NCBI RefSeq assembly: GCF_014982785.1
Contig: NZ_JADCKB010000008.1
Span: forward strand, 1-64,000
DNA length: 64,000 nt
Source: Ructibacterium gallinarum
GTDB taxonomy: Bacteria; Bacillota; Clostridia; Monoglobales; Monoglobaceae
Direction: 5' to 3'
Shown here: positions 7,561 through 16,434 of the stretch, one piece after another
Position numbering within the stretch: position 1 is the stretch's first letter
Layout: every line of letters begins with the position of its first letter
Made by a program: the position numbers and the translations under genes
The notes under the pieces: generated by a model
What the model saw: only the letters and a program-made list of their open reading frames with translations
What the model was told of the DNA's origin: nothing
The model's database searches: none

Positions 7561-7600
7561 CAAAAAAATAATGCCTGCAGGGAAAAATCCTCACAGGCAT
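7561..7600 (-). terminator. Terminator after the lysis genes
   Basis: The stem ATGCCTG/CAGGCAT (7571-7577 with 7594-7600) has further inner pairing and is followed on the minus strand by a run of seven T residues. It ends the late transcript right after the amidase gene and isolates the integration cassette. Confidence 0.8.
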
Positions 7601-7610
7601 ATTTTTAAGA

Positions 7611-8339
7611 TTAGTCGTAAAGGCCGGCGCGGTCGTTAATGACAAGCATCCGGAGCATATTGTCATCCAGATTCAGCTTGCCTTCCTCGTCACCCTTTAG
7701 GTAACCCTTGCGCATAAGCTTTGTAATGGTAGGTTTCGCCCAGTCCGGCATGTTATCGTCAACCCAAGCATAAATCATTTTGTTTTTCAGCGCGGAAACG
7801 TCTGTTTTCAGCTGTGCCACGTCCTTTTCGATTGCATTTAGTTTTTCCATATCAATATCCTCCTCAGTTAGTCTCTTTTTAAATTTGCTCCACAGCGCCC
7901 AGTTGTTGTTACTCATGGAAGCTGGACAGTTTTTGCGGCTGGCATCGTAGTGACGGACAACACTGTTTATAGGGATAGCAAGCTCCGTCATCAGTTTTTT
8001 GGCAAGCCATACCGCATTGTCAAAGGCTTTATCGTAATCACCGTCGCTGTTGATACAGATCTCAATCCCCAGTGAGTTGGCGTTGGTGATACCATATCTA
8101 CCTTTGCCGTCACCGCAGTGCCAAGTATAATAAGACAAATAGTTGTTGACCTGCAGTATCTGCGTGTCATCCACAAAAAAATCCGCGCTGGAGTTTCTGT
8201 TCCCGCCGTTGAAATAACGGAAATGCGAGTCCGCATTTGCGCCCCTGCCGGGATTCCCCGTATCATGAATGACTATGTACTGCGGTCGCTGCGCCCGTCT
8301 TGTCCTGTTGTATGCAATCTGTGTTTTATTCACCTTCAT
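7611..8339 (-). CDS. Endolysin: N-acetylmuramoyl-L-alanine amidase
   Basis: This 242-residue amidase_2-type enzyme cleaves the bond between N-acetylmuramic acid and L-alanine in peptidoglycan at the end of infection. The zinc ligands expected for this family are visible: His25, His130 and Cys138. After a short coiled segment (about 165-190) there is a 50-residue C-terminal module (WVDDNMPDWAKPTITKLMRK onward) that resembles half of an SLH-like wall-binding motif. The start at 8339 has a properly spaced AGAGG. It overlaps the holin gene end by a few bases, giving the usual holin-endolysin order. Confidence 0.93.
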   Translation of the reverse strand: MKVNKTQIAYNRTRRAQRPQYIVIHDTGNPGRGANADSHFRYFNGGNRNSSADFFVDDTQILQVNNYLSYYTWHCGDGKGRYGITNANSLGIEICINSDGDYDKAFDNAVWLAKKLMTELAIPINSVVRHYDASRKNCPASMSNNNWALWSKFKKRLTEEDIDMEKLNAIEKDVAQLKTDVSALKNKMIYAWVDDNMPDWAKPTITKLMRKGYLKGDEEGKLNLDDNMLRMLVINDRAGLYD

Positions 8340-8763
8340 TTTTACCATCCTCTTTCTTTCCGCGGTTGTGTAGCTGCTCCAGCACCTCTTTCATTTTCTG
8401 CGGTACCGGCAAGCCTAAGTGTGCGGCGTTTTCTAAAATGGATACGCCTTCGTTGGAGAGGTAGAAAAAAACAACGGCTGTCCTTAAAATACTGCCGTTG
8501 CCAATTACATTTGCGTCTAAAATATTTCCGATGCCTACCAAAAAGAAAATCAGCACCTTACGGCAGATTCCCTTGAAGCCGACCTCGCTGGACAGCGTCT
8601 TGTCACTAACAGCACACATAAGCCCCGTGACATAGTCTAAAACAACAAATGCGATCAGCGCGTATAAAAGCCCGTCGCATCCGCCGAGGAACCAGCCGAG
8701 CCAGCCTCCGACTAAGCTGAATATAACCTGAATGGTACTCCATAATCCTTTCATCAAAATCAT
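8326..8763 (-). CDS. Phage holin, TcdE/Cp-1-like family
   Basis: This 145-residue membrane protein has about three hydrophobic segments (roughly 8-28, 30-50 and 65-95) and the DYVTGLMCAV motif typical of phage_holin_4 proteins, plus a charged C-terminus. It would form the inner-membrane pore that releases the amidase. The ATG at 8763 overlaps the stop of the upstream gene as ATGA. Because the Shine-Dalgarno sequence is only one base away, initiation at the ATG at 8754 is also possible. Confidence 0.9.
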   Translation of the reverse strand: MILMKGLWSTIQVIFSLVGGWLGWFLGGCDGLLYALIAFVVLDYVTGLMCAVSDKTLSSEVGFKGICRKVLIFFLVGIGNILDANVIGNGSILRTAVVFFYLSNEGVSILENAAHLGLPVPQKMKEVLEQLHNRGKKEDGKNEGE

Positions 8764-9617
8764 GCCTCCTTATAAATTTGCAGATCGCTTTCGCTTTCAT
8801 CTGTTTCGTTATAATAGTGTGTAACCGTAATATAATAAAGCGTCCCTGCCGTCAGGGAAACACTTTTACTGTAAAAATATCCGTCGGACAATTCTTCAAA
8901 ATCCTCGCTGTACAGACGGATTTCATGGTCACCGGATAGTTTCTTTTGGCATATTTTATACGTTCCGCTGTCTGACGGCGTGAACCCATACAGCGTCATT
9001 TTCTCGGAAGTAGTTTTTAAATGGGCGGAATGTACCGGAGGAACGGAAGTTAATGTTCCGCCGATATTAACCAGCACATCTGTTACAGGCTGCAAAACCC
9101 CTCCCACGTTTGCAAACACTTCGGTGATTTCCTGAGATACCCCGGCACGGTTTGGGAAAATACCGTACATGAACGTTCCGGTTGAAAGCTCCTCAAGCGG
9201 CACGCTTTCAGTAATCGTCAGCTGCTCGACAGAAAACCAGCTGTTCCATGTCCGGCTGGAACCGGGGTTGGAAGAGGGTACGCAGGCAATCTGGGTAATA
9301 TCATAGCCGGAAACATCGCAGTCCACTGTATATATGCCATCGTCGGGCATGGTAAAGACCTTTAAATCCGACCAGCTGCCGCTGGATTTGCGGATTTTAA
9401 AATCCCAGCTGCGCCCCAGCACCGTCCCGGAACCGGTGTTTTCAATCTCTATTTCTACCTTGATATGCCTGCAGCCGGGGACAGTGTTATTAAACACCAT
9501 TGCATAAGTGGTACACCCATTTAAGGTAGTAGATGATTCCGCCCACTGTGCGCCGTACCGTGCCTTTTCGTTCTGTCCGCAGTAGGGGTAGTCATATTGA
9601 AACTTTACATTTGCCAT
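8760..9617 (-). CDS. Phage tail-associated protein, unknown function
   Basis: This 285-residue protein is rich in beta-type sequence, Ser/Thr and Gly, with no recognised catalytic motif. It lies between the fibre-like protein and the holin, where receptor-binding or baseplate decoration proteins are common. The first 150 residues look like a carbohydrate-binding jelly roll (many Trp/Tyr, TVDCDVSGYDITQIAC-like strands), and the C-terminal 80 residues look like a pre-peptidase-like beta domain. The receptor-binding role is inferred from position only. Confidence 0.6.
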   Translation of the reverse strand: MANVKFQYDYPYCGQNEKARYGAQWAESSTTLNGCTTYAMVFNNTVPGCRHIKVEIEIENTGSGTVLGRSWDFKIRKSSGSWSDLKVFTMPDDGIYTVDCDVSGYDITQIACVPSSNPGSSRTWNSWFSVEQLTITESVPLEELSTGTFMYGIFPNRAGVSQEITEVFANVGGVLQPVTDVLVNIGGTLTSVPPVHSAHLKTTSEKMTLYGFTPSDSGTYKICQKKLSGDHEIRLYSEDFEELSDGYFYSKSVSLTAGTLYYITVTHYYNETDESESDLQIYKEA

Positions 9618-9625
9618 AAGTCACC

Positions 9626-10246
9626 TCAGAATGTTTTGATTACAACATCTCCGTAGCTTGTAGCCGGGGGTGTTGTTCCGCTTGTCCAGAATACAATGTT
9701 TCGTACCTGCTTTGTGGTATATGATGTGTTGGACTGCGCGGTCAGCCTGGCGGTCATGGTTGTCGCCGCGTTCTTCCTGACAAAATTGCTGTCTACATAG
9801 GTCTTGTTTGCAATATCGTAGGAAGAGGACGGGGACTGCACCTTCGCACGGCCGTAGCTGTCGCGGAGCATAAGTCTGCTTGCCGTATAGGAGCTTGTGG
9901 CGTTGTCCAGTTTGGATTTGTCGGAGGAACTCATAAACCCGCTTATTGATGTGGTGGCATTCCGGTGTGTCCCGTTTTGAATATGTTCATTGCATTCCTC
10001 CAAAGTAACTGCCGGAGCTGCCTGCCAGGAGGATTTCCCGGTTATAGCCTTGATGCGGTTGGCAAGCCAGCCCAGCACTACCTCCAGCTTTCCTTTAGCA
10101 GAAGAGCTTGTCGGCGAGGATGCTGATGAAACAGACGGCGTCAGCGCTTCGTCCAGCATATCAAGTCCCTCATTAATCACGGCTATGTCGGCATTTTCAG
10201 AGTACAGCGGCTTCTTTAAACCATAATTCATTGTTGCTTTTGGCAT
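9626..10246 (-). CDS. Phage tail fibre-like protein
   Basis: This 206-residue protein begins MPKATMNYGLKKPLYSENAD, an N-terminal segment common in siphophage and myophage fibres that attach to the baseplate. The middle is a Ser/Thr-rich, trimeric-fibre-like region with the KSKLDNA-type repeat. The C-terminal part resembles short fibre tips. It is translated from the same late operon as the longer fibre upstream. Confidence 0.7.
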   Translation of the reverse strand: MPKATMNYGLKKPLYSENADIAVINEGLDMLDEALTPSVSSASSPTSSSAKGKLEVVLGWLANRIKAITGKSSWQAAPAVTLEECNEHIQNGTHRNATTSISGFMSSSDKSKLDNATSSYTASRLMLRDSYGRAKVQSPSSSYDIANKTYVDSNFVRKNAATTMTARLTAQSNTSYTTKQVRNIVFWTSGTTPPATSYGDVVIKTF

Positions 10247-10257
10247 TTACAATCACC

Positions 10258-12195
10258 TCATTTCAGCCATATCAGGACTTTATCGTCCGAGATTCGTTTG
10301 AGAACAGGATACCCGTTTTTAACTGACTTTACCGCAGTTCCGTTTTCACCGCAGCGGCATAAATCACCGCTTTGTAATGTACCGTCGTCATAGACGACCA
10401 ATTTTCCAAGCACGCCGACAGCCGCCCATTCTTTTCTGTCTTTTCTCGGGACATACTCGGTAGTATTATCCCATTCCGGATTTAAAACAGGCTGACGCTC
10501 TATGTGTTCTTCTGCGATTATATTCCCGTCCTCGTCAAGCTCTGCCGGGACTGTGACGTCATGGTACTGTACGCGGCCGAAATCATCCGTTGCAAATTTC
10601 CCGTGCCAGTGCAGCTCGCCGCTGTCGCCAATGATGGCGGGTGCGGCAGAAACAACACCAAGCGGTGTGTCAAACCCGCCGCATTTCACAATTTTATCCC
10701 CATTAAGTTTTACGAAATACCCGGCTCTGTCCTCACCGTCCGGATTTCCATCCGCCCATTCAAAAAACTCTGCATAGTCCGCGCAGGGCGTGGTATATGC
10801 GGCGTCCGCATGGACTGCGCCGCTGGATAATACCTTAAACGCAAGCCCCTGGCTTTGGACAGACGTACCGTTTGCGAGCGCAAGGGAATTTGCGCTGTCC
10901 GTAACGCCGTACTTCCCAAAAATCACCGAATTCTCATGAGAAGCAGATACATACCGCCCATATCCGAGTGAATATTTGGATGCTGCAACACTGTAATATC
11001 CGCCGGCGAAATTGCTGGTTCCATAGGTCGTTGAAGTGTCCGCTACATAAGCCAGCTTATCCGGCAGCAGCTTTTCAGCGTATGATCCGGAAATAAATGA
11101 AACGTCTGTTAGGGTCAGCACATTTCCGCTGACCGAAGCAATCGTCGCTTCACGCAGCAGAAAAGTGTTATTGGTGTTATAGCATCTGATAAATATTTTT
11201 TTGCCTGTAATGCTTGATACATTCTGACCGCTCTCCAGTGTGAGCTTTTTGGCAGTTGTATCAAGAGATTCACATTTTAAGGCGCGTCCAAATACTCTGC
11301 TGTAATATCCGGCGGCGAAGGAATACGGTGCATAGCAGTATGCACTGTTAAATGCGGCCGAGCGTTCCATTTTTGCCATGCTAGAATTGGCGGCAAAGGA
11401 ATACGTCCCCTCCGACTTTCCTAAATTAAATGCCGCTGAAGATGACCCGGATGCTGAACCGCTGTTTGCGGCAAAGCTGCTGTATCCTGACGCAGTGCCG
11501 TTGTTTACTGTCACACTTTTAGAGCCTGTTGCGGAATTTCCCATACAAACCGCATTTTTTAACGCATTGTCCAGTATGTACGATTCATTCAGCGGGATAA
11601 GTGTAGAAACATAGTAGTAATCTAACTTTGTATGGATATCATCCGGCGGCTCCGGGGAAATATCAAAATCCGTAAAAGTAATGTAATTTCCGCTTGTATT
11701 CACTTCTTGAATCTCATAAATTTTTCGTTCTGTTTCGACCGATATATAATCCGTATAATCCGAGTTTGTCCAGCTTATGTATACAGTCAGCGCAACCTTA
11801 TCGCCGGCGGCAAACGGGAGTTGCTGTGAGTCACCGGAATACATATAGTAGTAAATTCTTCCGGTATCTAAATCAATACTTTCAAAACTGATATCAAATG
11901 CGGCATAAATGTTTTTCCCGCTTTGAATCAAATTATGTCCGCTGCCATTTATGACATTATTTGAGCCAATGATTAAATTATCATTCCCATGCACAACATT
12001 GTTTTCACCGATGATAACATTGTTTTCACCATCAATATACAGCTGCACACCTATTATTTTATTGGCTCCATACTCTTCACCGCACAGTTCGTTCACTGCG
12101 CCTACCAAGGTTTTTGCCTTGGTTTTCAGGCCGCTTACATCTCCCACATCAGCGAAAGTGGCAAGCCCGATATCGTTTGGGTGAATTTCTGCCAT
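10258..12195 (-). CDS. Tail fibre with self-cleaving peptidase G2 domain
   Basis: This 645-residue protein has three parts. An N-terminal attachment part is followed by beta-helix hexapeptide-like repeats (NNVIIGENNVVHGNDNLIIG and a Ser/Ala/Phe-rich head-like series at about 215-300). The C-terminal domain (about 470-645) has the signature YAEFFEWADGNP and GYFVKLNGDKIV of the peptidase G2 intramolecular chaperone family. Such domains fold a trimeric fibre and then cleave themselves off. The ATG overlaps the stop of the upstream gene. Confidence 0.8.
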   Translation of the reverse strand: MAEIHPNDIGLATFADVGDVSGLKTKAKTLVGAVNELCGEEYGANKIIGVQLYIDGENNVIIGENNVVHGNDNLIIGSNNVINGSGHNLIQSGKNIYAAFDISFESIDLDTGRIYYYMYSGDSQQLPFAAGDKVALTVYISWTNSDYTDYISVETERKIYEIQEVNTSGNYITFTDFDISPEPPDDIHTKLDYYYVSTLIPLNESYILDNALKNAVCMGNSATGSKSVTVNNGTASGYSSFAANSGSASGSSSAAFNLGKSEGTYSFAANSSMAKMERSAAFNSAYCYAPYSFAAGYYSRVFGRALKCESLDTTAKKLTLESGQNVSSITGKKIFIRCYNTNNTFLLREATIASVSGNVLTLTDVSFISGSYAEKLLPDKLAYVADTSTTYGTSNFAGGYYSVAASKYSLGYGRYVSASHENSVIFGKYGVTDSANSLALANGTSVQSQGLAFKVLSSGAVHADAAYTTPCADYAEFFEWADGNPDGEDRAGYFVKLNGDKIVKCGGFDTPLGVVSAAPAIIGDSGELHWHGKFATDDFGRVQYHDVTVPAELDEDGNIIAEEHIERQPVLNPEWDNTTEYVPRKDRKEWAAVGVLGKLVVYDDGTLQSGDLCRCGENGTAVKSVKNGYPVLKRISDDKVLIWLK

Positions 12196-12836
12196 TATGC
12201 ATTCCTCCTCGCGTATGCTTTTGATTCATTCCATACCACCACGCTGTTTCCGTTATCATCCGGGCAGTAGTACGGGACGCCGTCAATGATGTTGATATTG
12301 TTTTTTACCTGAAATGTCAAAAGCCCTTCCCAGCTGTAGGTCTGCACCTCGCTCCAATTTGCAAGTTCATTTTTTACATCCTGCCACAGCCGATAGGTAA
12401 AGATATATTCCACCGCCAGATGTGCCGGCTTAATTTCTTCAATCATGTTCTGTATATCCGCTAAATTGTACGGAATACCCTGTTTGGAGGTAAAGGCCAC
12501 CGAAAACAAATACTGGGATGGGTATTCGGTAATTTCAATTTCACCGTTGACAAAGGATGCCGCCACATTTTTTATCATGGTTTTGGTGACCGTGCCTGTT
12601 CCGCGCAGCCTTGACAGTACGCGGCTGCGTCGTGACTCAAAGTCGGTTGACAAGTCAGGGTTGAGTCCCACATCCTCTTCGTGCTCGCTTAAGTTTTTGT
12701 CTGCCAGCAGGACAAAAAACTGATTTCCTGTCAGCTGCACAGCCGACCGTAAACGTTCCATTTCCAGTTCTAAGCTTTGCATGAGTTCCTGCATGACTTT
12801 GGACTTCCGATAATATGCGGGCAGTTTATTCTTCAA
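12195..12836 (-). CDS. Baseplate/tail protein, YmfQ (DUF2313)-like
   Basis: This 213-residue protein is in the position and of the size of PBSX YmfQ/DUF2313 proteins, which join the baseplate wedge to the fibres. The start is taken as TTG at 12836, because GGTGG lies six bases upstream and earlier starts would run far into the baseplate J gene. The 10-bp overlap with that gene suggests coupling. The C-terminus ends with a Trp-rich segment about 60 residues long. Confidence 0.8.
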   Translation of the reverse strand: MKNKLPAYYRKSKVMQELMQSLELEMERLRSAVQLTGNQFFVLLADKNLSEHEEDVGLNPDLSTDFESRRSRVLSRLRGTGTVTKTMIKNVAASFVNGEIEITEYPSQYLFSVAFTSKQGIPYNLADIQNMIEEIKPAHLAVEYIFTYRLWQDVKNELANWSEVQTYSWEGLLTFQVKNNINIIDGVPYYCPDDNGNSVVVWNESKAYARRNA

Positions 12837-13863
12837 TCGTAACCACCCCCAATGCCGGGACCTGTGTTTCGGCAATTTCAATATTTTCCATACCGCCATT
12901 GATTTTCAGGTTGCTGTAATCGAGTACCTCGCTGCAGTCTAAAATGCATCCGCCAATCTGCGCGTAGGAAATATATGCGTTGGCAAAGGCGTTTTTCTTG
13001 ATGTATTTGGCAATGGACTCGGATATTTTTTCCTTTGCGGTTTGCGTATCAACACCGTTTGCAAGCACCAGCGAAACAGATACGTTAACCACCAGCGGCA
13101 CGGCGCTCTCGACCGTCACTTCCGCGCCGATGGGACGGCTTTCCTCGATGTGCTGCTTGACAGCGCTAATGAGTTCGCTGCTTGCCGCGCCCTTGTCTGC
13201 GTTGATGATCACAACCTTGACCGTCCCGTTCCCGTTCCAGAGCGGAAGGCACTTTGCGTCTCCCACGCCGCTGACTTCCTTTGCCCACATCACATAATGG
13301 TATTTGCTGCCGCTCGTTGCCGGAAGGGACACCTTTTCAAAATACCTCTCTCTCAGTTCATCATCGGTTTCCTCGTCAAACCCGCCGGACGCCGCCTCCT
13401 CGTTGGTAACAGATACCAACCCCGGCAGCGTGACGGGAAAGCGGTTGACCGCGCCGATTGGAACATTGCCAATCTTACCAAAAGCATCGCATTGCGCCTG
13501 AACAACCGCCAAGCCGCTGCTGTCAAGCACCGCATTTTCCATGATGGAAAAGACAAGCGCGTCGGATGCCGCTTTGTCACCGACGGAAACTTTTGCACCG
13601 GGTGATCCCTTGATGGTGAGCAAAACCGTGGCGCTCACAGCGCCCTTGCGTGTTAATCCTTGTTCCGCCACCTTGCTGTCCAAATATGTCCCGGAAGCAG
13701 TCAAAGCAAAACCGTTTTTGAGTATACTTTCCATGTCTGCATAAATGCCCTCCAGTTCCATTGCCACCGGTTTTTGTGCGTCATAAAAAAACGAGCCGGC
13801 TGATTTGTCGAACTCGTCTGATACTTCAGATAGTAACCGTGATAATATCTCCTGCTGTGTCAT
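12826..13863 (-). CDS. Baseplate J/gp47-family protein
   Basis: This 345-residue wedge protein of contractile tails has the family's characteristic GGFDEETDDELRERYFEKVS stretch near residue 160 and the IEESRPIGAEVTV motif near 250. It links the sheath initiator region to the fibre-bearing periphery. A good ribosome binding site (AGGTGAAG) precedes the ATG. The gene overlaps the upstream XkdS-like gene by 38 bp and the downstream YmfQ-like gene by 10 bp. Confidence 0.92.
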   Translation of the reverse strand: MTQQEILSRLLSEVSDEFDKSAGSFFYDAQKPVAMELEGIYADMESILKNGFALTASGTYLDSKVAEQGLTRKGAVSATVLLTIKGSPGAKVSVGDKAASDALVFSIMENAVLDSSGLAVVQAQCDAFGKIGNVPIGAVNRFPVTLPGLVSVTNEEAASGGFDEETDDELRERYFEKVSLPATSGSKYHYVMWAKEVSGVGDAKCLPLWNGNGTVKVVIINADKGAASSELISAVKQHIEESRPIGAEVTVESAVPLVVNVSVSLVLANGVDTQTAKEKISESIAKYIKKNAFANAYISYAQIGGCILDCSEVLDYSNLKINGGMENIEIAETQVPALGVVTIEE

Positions 13864-14254
13864 TTGTCTTCACCTCTATTTGTATCGTGAGCGCATTTGC
13901 AGTTTTTGTCAGTGTGAAATTGGAAACGGAGATTACGAGCGGGTTTTTCAAAATTGCTTCCTCAACCTCTCGCTTTAGCTCCGCTTCTGTAAATTCCAAG
14001 GTATAGGTATTGCCGATAATCAAGTCTTCCAGCTGGCAGCCATAACCCGTACCGTCATAAATCCGGTATCGGCCTTTTTCTGTTTTCAGGATTTTTTCAA
14101 TCCACACCTTCAGCGCGTCCATCCCATCGCACTCTACAAGTTTACCGTCCCGGACGACAAAATCCCCTTTGTTAAAGTCAAATAAATAGCTTCTTGTACC
14201 GGTTTGAGCGGGTGTTTCCACCCGTGTTAAAACTGTGTCCGTTTTCGGAAACAT
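13826..14254 (-). CDS. XkdS-like baseplate protein (DUF2634)
   Basis: This 142-residue protein corresponds to DUF2634/XkdS, the gp25-like component found between the XkdR-like and J proteins in PBSX-type tails. Typical segments are YLFDFNKGDFVVRDGK and WIEKILKTEKGRYRIY. The ATG at 14254 overlaps the preceding stop as TGATG, which favours it over the alternative upstream codon. Confidence 0.85.
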   Translation of the reverse strand: MFPKTDTVLTRVETPAQTGTRSYLFDFNKGDFVVRDGKLVECDGMDALKVWIEKILKTEKGRYRIYDGTGYGCQLEDLIIGNTYTLEFTEAELKREVEEAILKNPLVISVSNFTLTKTANALTIQIEVKTNDTAGDIITVTI

Positions 14255-14520
14255 CAAAGCAGCACCCCAATCATGATATATTTCTGATCTGCACTGTAAG
14301 GGAGGAGGACAGCGGTCTTATTCAAATTGATATAATTGCCTTCATCGTCCTGCTGTTTGTATGCAGTGCAAGATACAAGATATTCCTCTGTTAAAATGAT
14401 TTTTTCATTTACTTGGATTTTGGTATCCGGCAGTCCGATAATCTTTCCAAATACCGGTGAATACTCCGTTTGGTTATTCCGTTCTTTCAGCAGCTTTGCA
14501 AGTTCTGTTATGCCATTCAT
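14254..14520 (-). CDS. XkdR-like protein (DUF2577)
   Basis: This 88-residue protein with a DUF2577 profile (PVFGKIIGLPDTKIQVNEKI) is a small OB-like baseplate component located between hub and XkdS in PBSX-like tails. The start was moved to 14520 because AAGGTGG lies five bases upstream. The earlier start would overlap the hub gene. Confidence 0.8.
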   Translation of the reverse strand: MNGITELAKLLKERNNQTEYSPVFGKIIGLPDTKIQVNEKIILTEEYLVSCTAYKQQDDEGNYINLNKTAVLLPYSADQKYIMIGVLL

Positions 14521-14522
14521 AA

Positions 14523-16010
14523 CTACCACCTTCTTAAATCCAGTTTCACATAATGCACGCCATTTTTGATGCTGTGATCGGAGCCTTCGATGAGATAATT
14601 AACGTCATCAATTGTAATGACAGCTCCTGCACGGGTGTAGCTGTTCAGGGCCTCTATCATTTCAATGGAAAAGGTTTCAGCAGCTTTTGAAAGTTCCGAC
14701 AGCTTGTTTTCTGCCACGGCCTGTGCGTTTTCCTTTTCAGCGTCAATCTTTACAACCTCCTGCAAAAAGCCGTATTGATATATACTGTCCTCATCCTTTA
14801 AGACCGTCTGAACGGTGTAGGCACTGTCCTTTTCAGAAATTACCTTGACGCTGTTTTTCATTTCCTCAATACTGAGAGTATGCGATACATTCCCTCTCAG
14901 TGTGGGGGAATATATCAGCCTTGTGTTCGGCGTAATGCGAAACTCCGGATAGGCATAAAGACTGCCAATGGTATAAATCCGAAGTCCAGCAGGGGTTACG
15001 TCAAAGTTATATGTACCTTCACATTGTGACAAAATATCACGAATGATATCCGATAAGACCTTATCCGCATAAATCTTTGTTATTTCCATTTCAAGCATGG
15101 GAATATTGTCTATCGGTATATTGGAATCCTCGCAGATTTTCCGTATCGCCTTGTACGCCGCCATTTTATTAAACTGATAGGTTTCGGTGGATTTATTCAA
15201 ATACCACCCGAAATCACAGGCGGTGTATTTGTTTACAAACTCCGACCCGTCATCTACCGAAACAATAATGCCGCGCAGAATTTCAACATTGGTATATAGA
15301 TTGATGATATCTCCCGGCTTAGGCGTATAAAGGTTTATGTACTTGGTATCTGATTTTGCCACTTCAAAGCTGACGGTTGTGGCAAGCTCGTCTATGGTAT
15401 TCTGCCATGACAGATTACCGACATACTTTGTTATATCATTGCCGCCTGCATAAAACGCATGGGTTTCTTCCCGGCTTTGGGAGAAGCCTTCGTTAACCGT
15501 ATTTCCGCCCGTCCCGAAGCTGTCATACAGCACCGGGTCTTTGGGCAGTTCCCGGTCGTTGTCGGTAACCGGCGCGGCTGCTGTGTTTTCGGCATATGGT
15601 GGCACAAAAAAGCCTGTCAGCTTCCCGTCATAATACCGCGTCACCTTTTTAACCGAGTTACTGCAGTTTCCCTCTATGGTATAAAAACAGTTGTTTCCCG
15701 CGCCGGTTACAATCCCCACATGGCTTGCGCCGCCTGACTGCTGGATCATAATGTCCCCGGCTTTTGGCGTGTAGCTGCCTTTCGACTTGAAATATCCGTT
15801 TTCTTTTGCATAATCCAAGACGCAGACTACGCTTGCCGTTCGCGGAAAAAGGCTAAGCCCCGCCTGAGAGAAACACCAGCCGATAAAAACGACACACCAT
15901 GCATAGGAGGTCGTGCCGCCGATTGCGCCATACCACTGAGTAAACTTGTTTGGCCTGCCGCTGATCCCAAGCTGCTGTTCGGCAATGCTGACAATCTGCT
16001 GTGCGCTCAT
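14523..16010 (-). CDS. Tail hub protein fused to a CHAP peptidase domain
   Basis: This 495-residue protein has an N-terminal CHAP amidase/peptidase domain (about 1-140) with Cys39, His97 and Glu113/Asn115 in the expected order. The rest (about 185-495) is an XkdQ/gpD-like hub domain of contractile tails. The CHAP part would cut peptidoglycan during DNA injection. In PBSX these functions are on separate proteins, so this is a fusion. It lies between the XkdP-like and XkdR-like genes, the standard hub position. Confidence 0.85.
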   Translation of the reverse strand: MSAQQIVSIAEQQLGISGRPNKFTQWYGAIGGTTSYAWCVVFIGWCFSQAGLSLFPRTASVVCVLDYAKENGYFKSKGSYTPKAGDIMIQQSGGASHVGIVTGAGNNCFYTIEGNCSNSVKKVTRYYDGKLTGFFVPPYAENTAAAPVTDNDRELPKDPVLYDSFGTGGNTVNEGFSQSREETHAFYAGGNDITKYVGNLSWQNTIDELATTVSFEVAKSDTKYINLYTPKPGDIINLYTNVEILRGIIVSVDDGSEFVNKYTACDFGWYLNKSTETYQFNKMAAYKAIRKICEDSNIPIDNIPMLEMEITKIYADKVLSDIIRDILSQCEGTYNFDVTPAGLRIYTIGSLYAYPEFRITPNTRLIYSPTLRGNVSHTLSIEEMKNSVKVISEKDSAYTVQTVLKDEDSIYQYGFLQEVVKIDAEKENAQAVAENKLSELSKAAETFSIEMIEALNSYTRAGAVITIDDVNYLIEGSDHSIKNGVHYVKLDLRRW

Positions 16011-16023
16011 CCCGCCGCCCCCT

Positions 16024-16419
16024 TTATATCAGTTTCACCTCAGACAGAGTGATGCTGTAGTTCATGTCCCCGTCCTTTTTGATGGTATAAGAAAAATCAT
16101 CCACGCAGCAGGCCATATTGATTGGCGTTTGCGTAATGATTAAGCGAATCGGCAGTTTCTGCAGCATCCAGGTGTCAATGGTATAGAGATACCCGAATGC
16201 CGTATCGCTGCGGTCGCGCAGGAAGGGATAGTCCCGGACGGGGAAAAAGCTGCTCCATGATATGCTCTTTAGTGAGGGCCTTCCGATGAGCTTTAACTGC
16301 CCCTGCGTGACTGTCTCAAACACCTCGTTTGCGTGCGGCTTTGAAACGGTGAATTCTGCAGGAAGCACGGGCAGCTTCAATATCTGTTCCCGGTTATTTA
16401 CGCTTAAGTAGATATCCAT
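16024..16419 (-). CDS. XkdP-like tail protein without LysM domain
   Basis: This 131-residue protein resembles the N-terminal domain of XkdP (LPVLPAEFTVSKPHANEVFE and the FPVRDYPFLRD segment). It connects tube and hub behind the tape measure. Full-length XkdP proteins usually carry a C-terminal LysM wall-binding domain, and none is present here. The wall-directed activity seems to have moved to the CHAP domain of the next gene. Confidence 0.8.
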   Translation of the reverse strand: MDIYLSVNNREQILKLPVLPAEFTVSKPHANEVFETVTQGQLKLIGRPSLKSISWSSFFPVRDYPFLRDRSDTAFGYLYTIDTWMLQKLPIRLIITQTPINMACCVDDFSYTIKKDGDMNYSITLSEVKLI

Positions 16420-16434
16420 CTTTCCATGCCCCCT

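Noticed and set aside
10258-12195. Diversity-generating retroelement acting on the tail fibre
   Set aside because: No reverse transcriptase gene and no template/variable repeat pair were found in the window.
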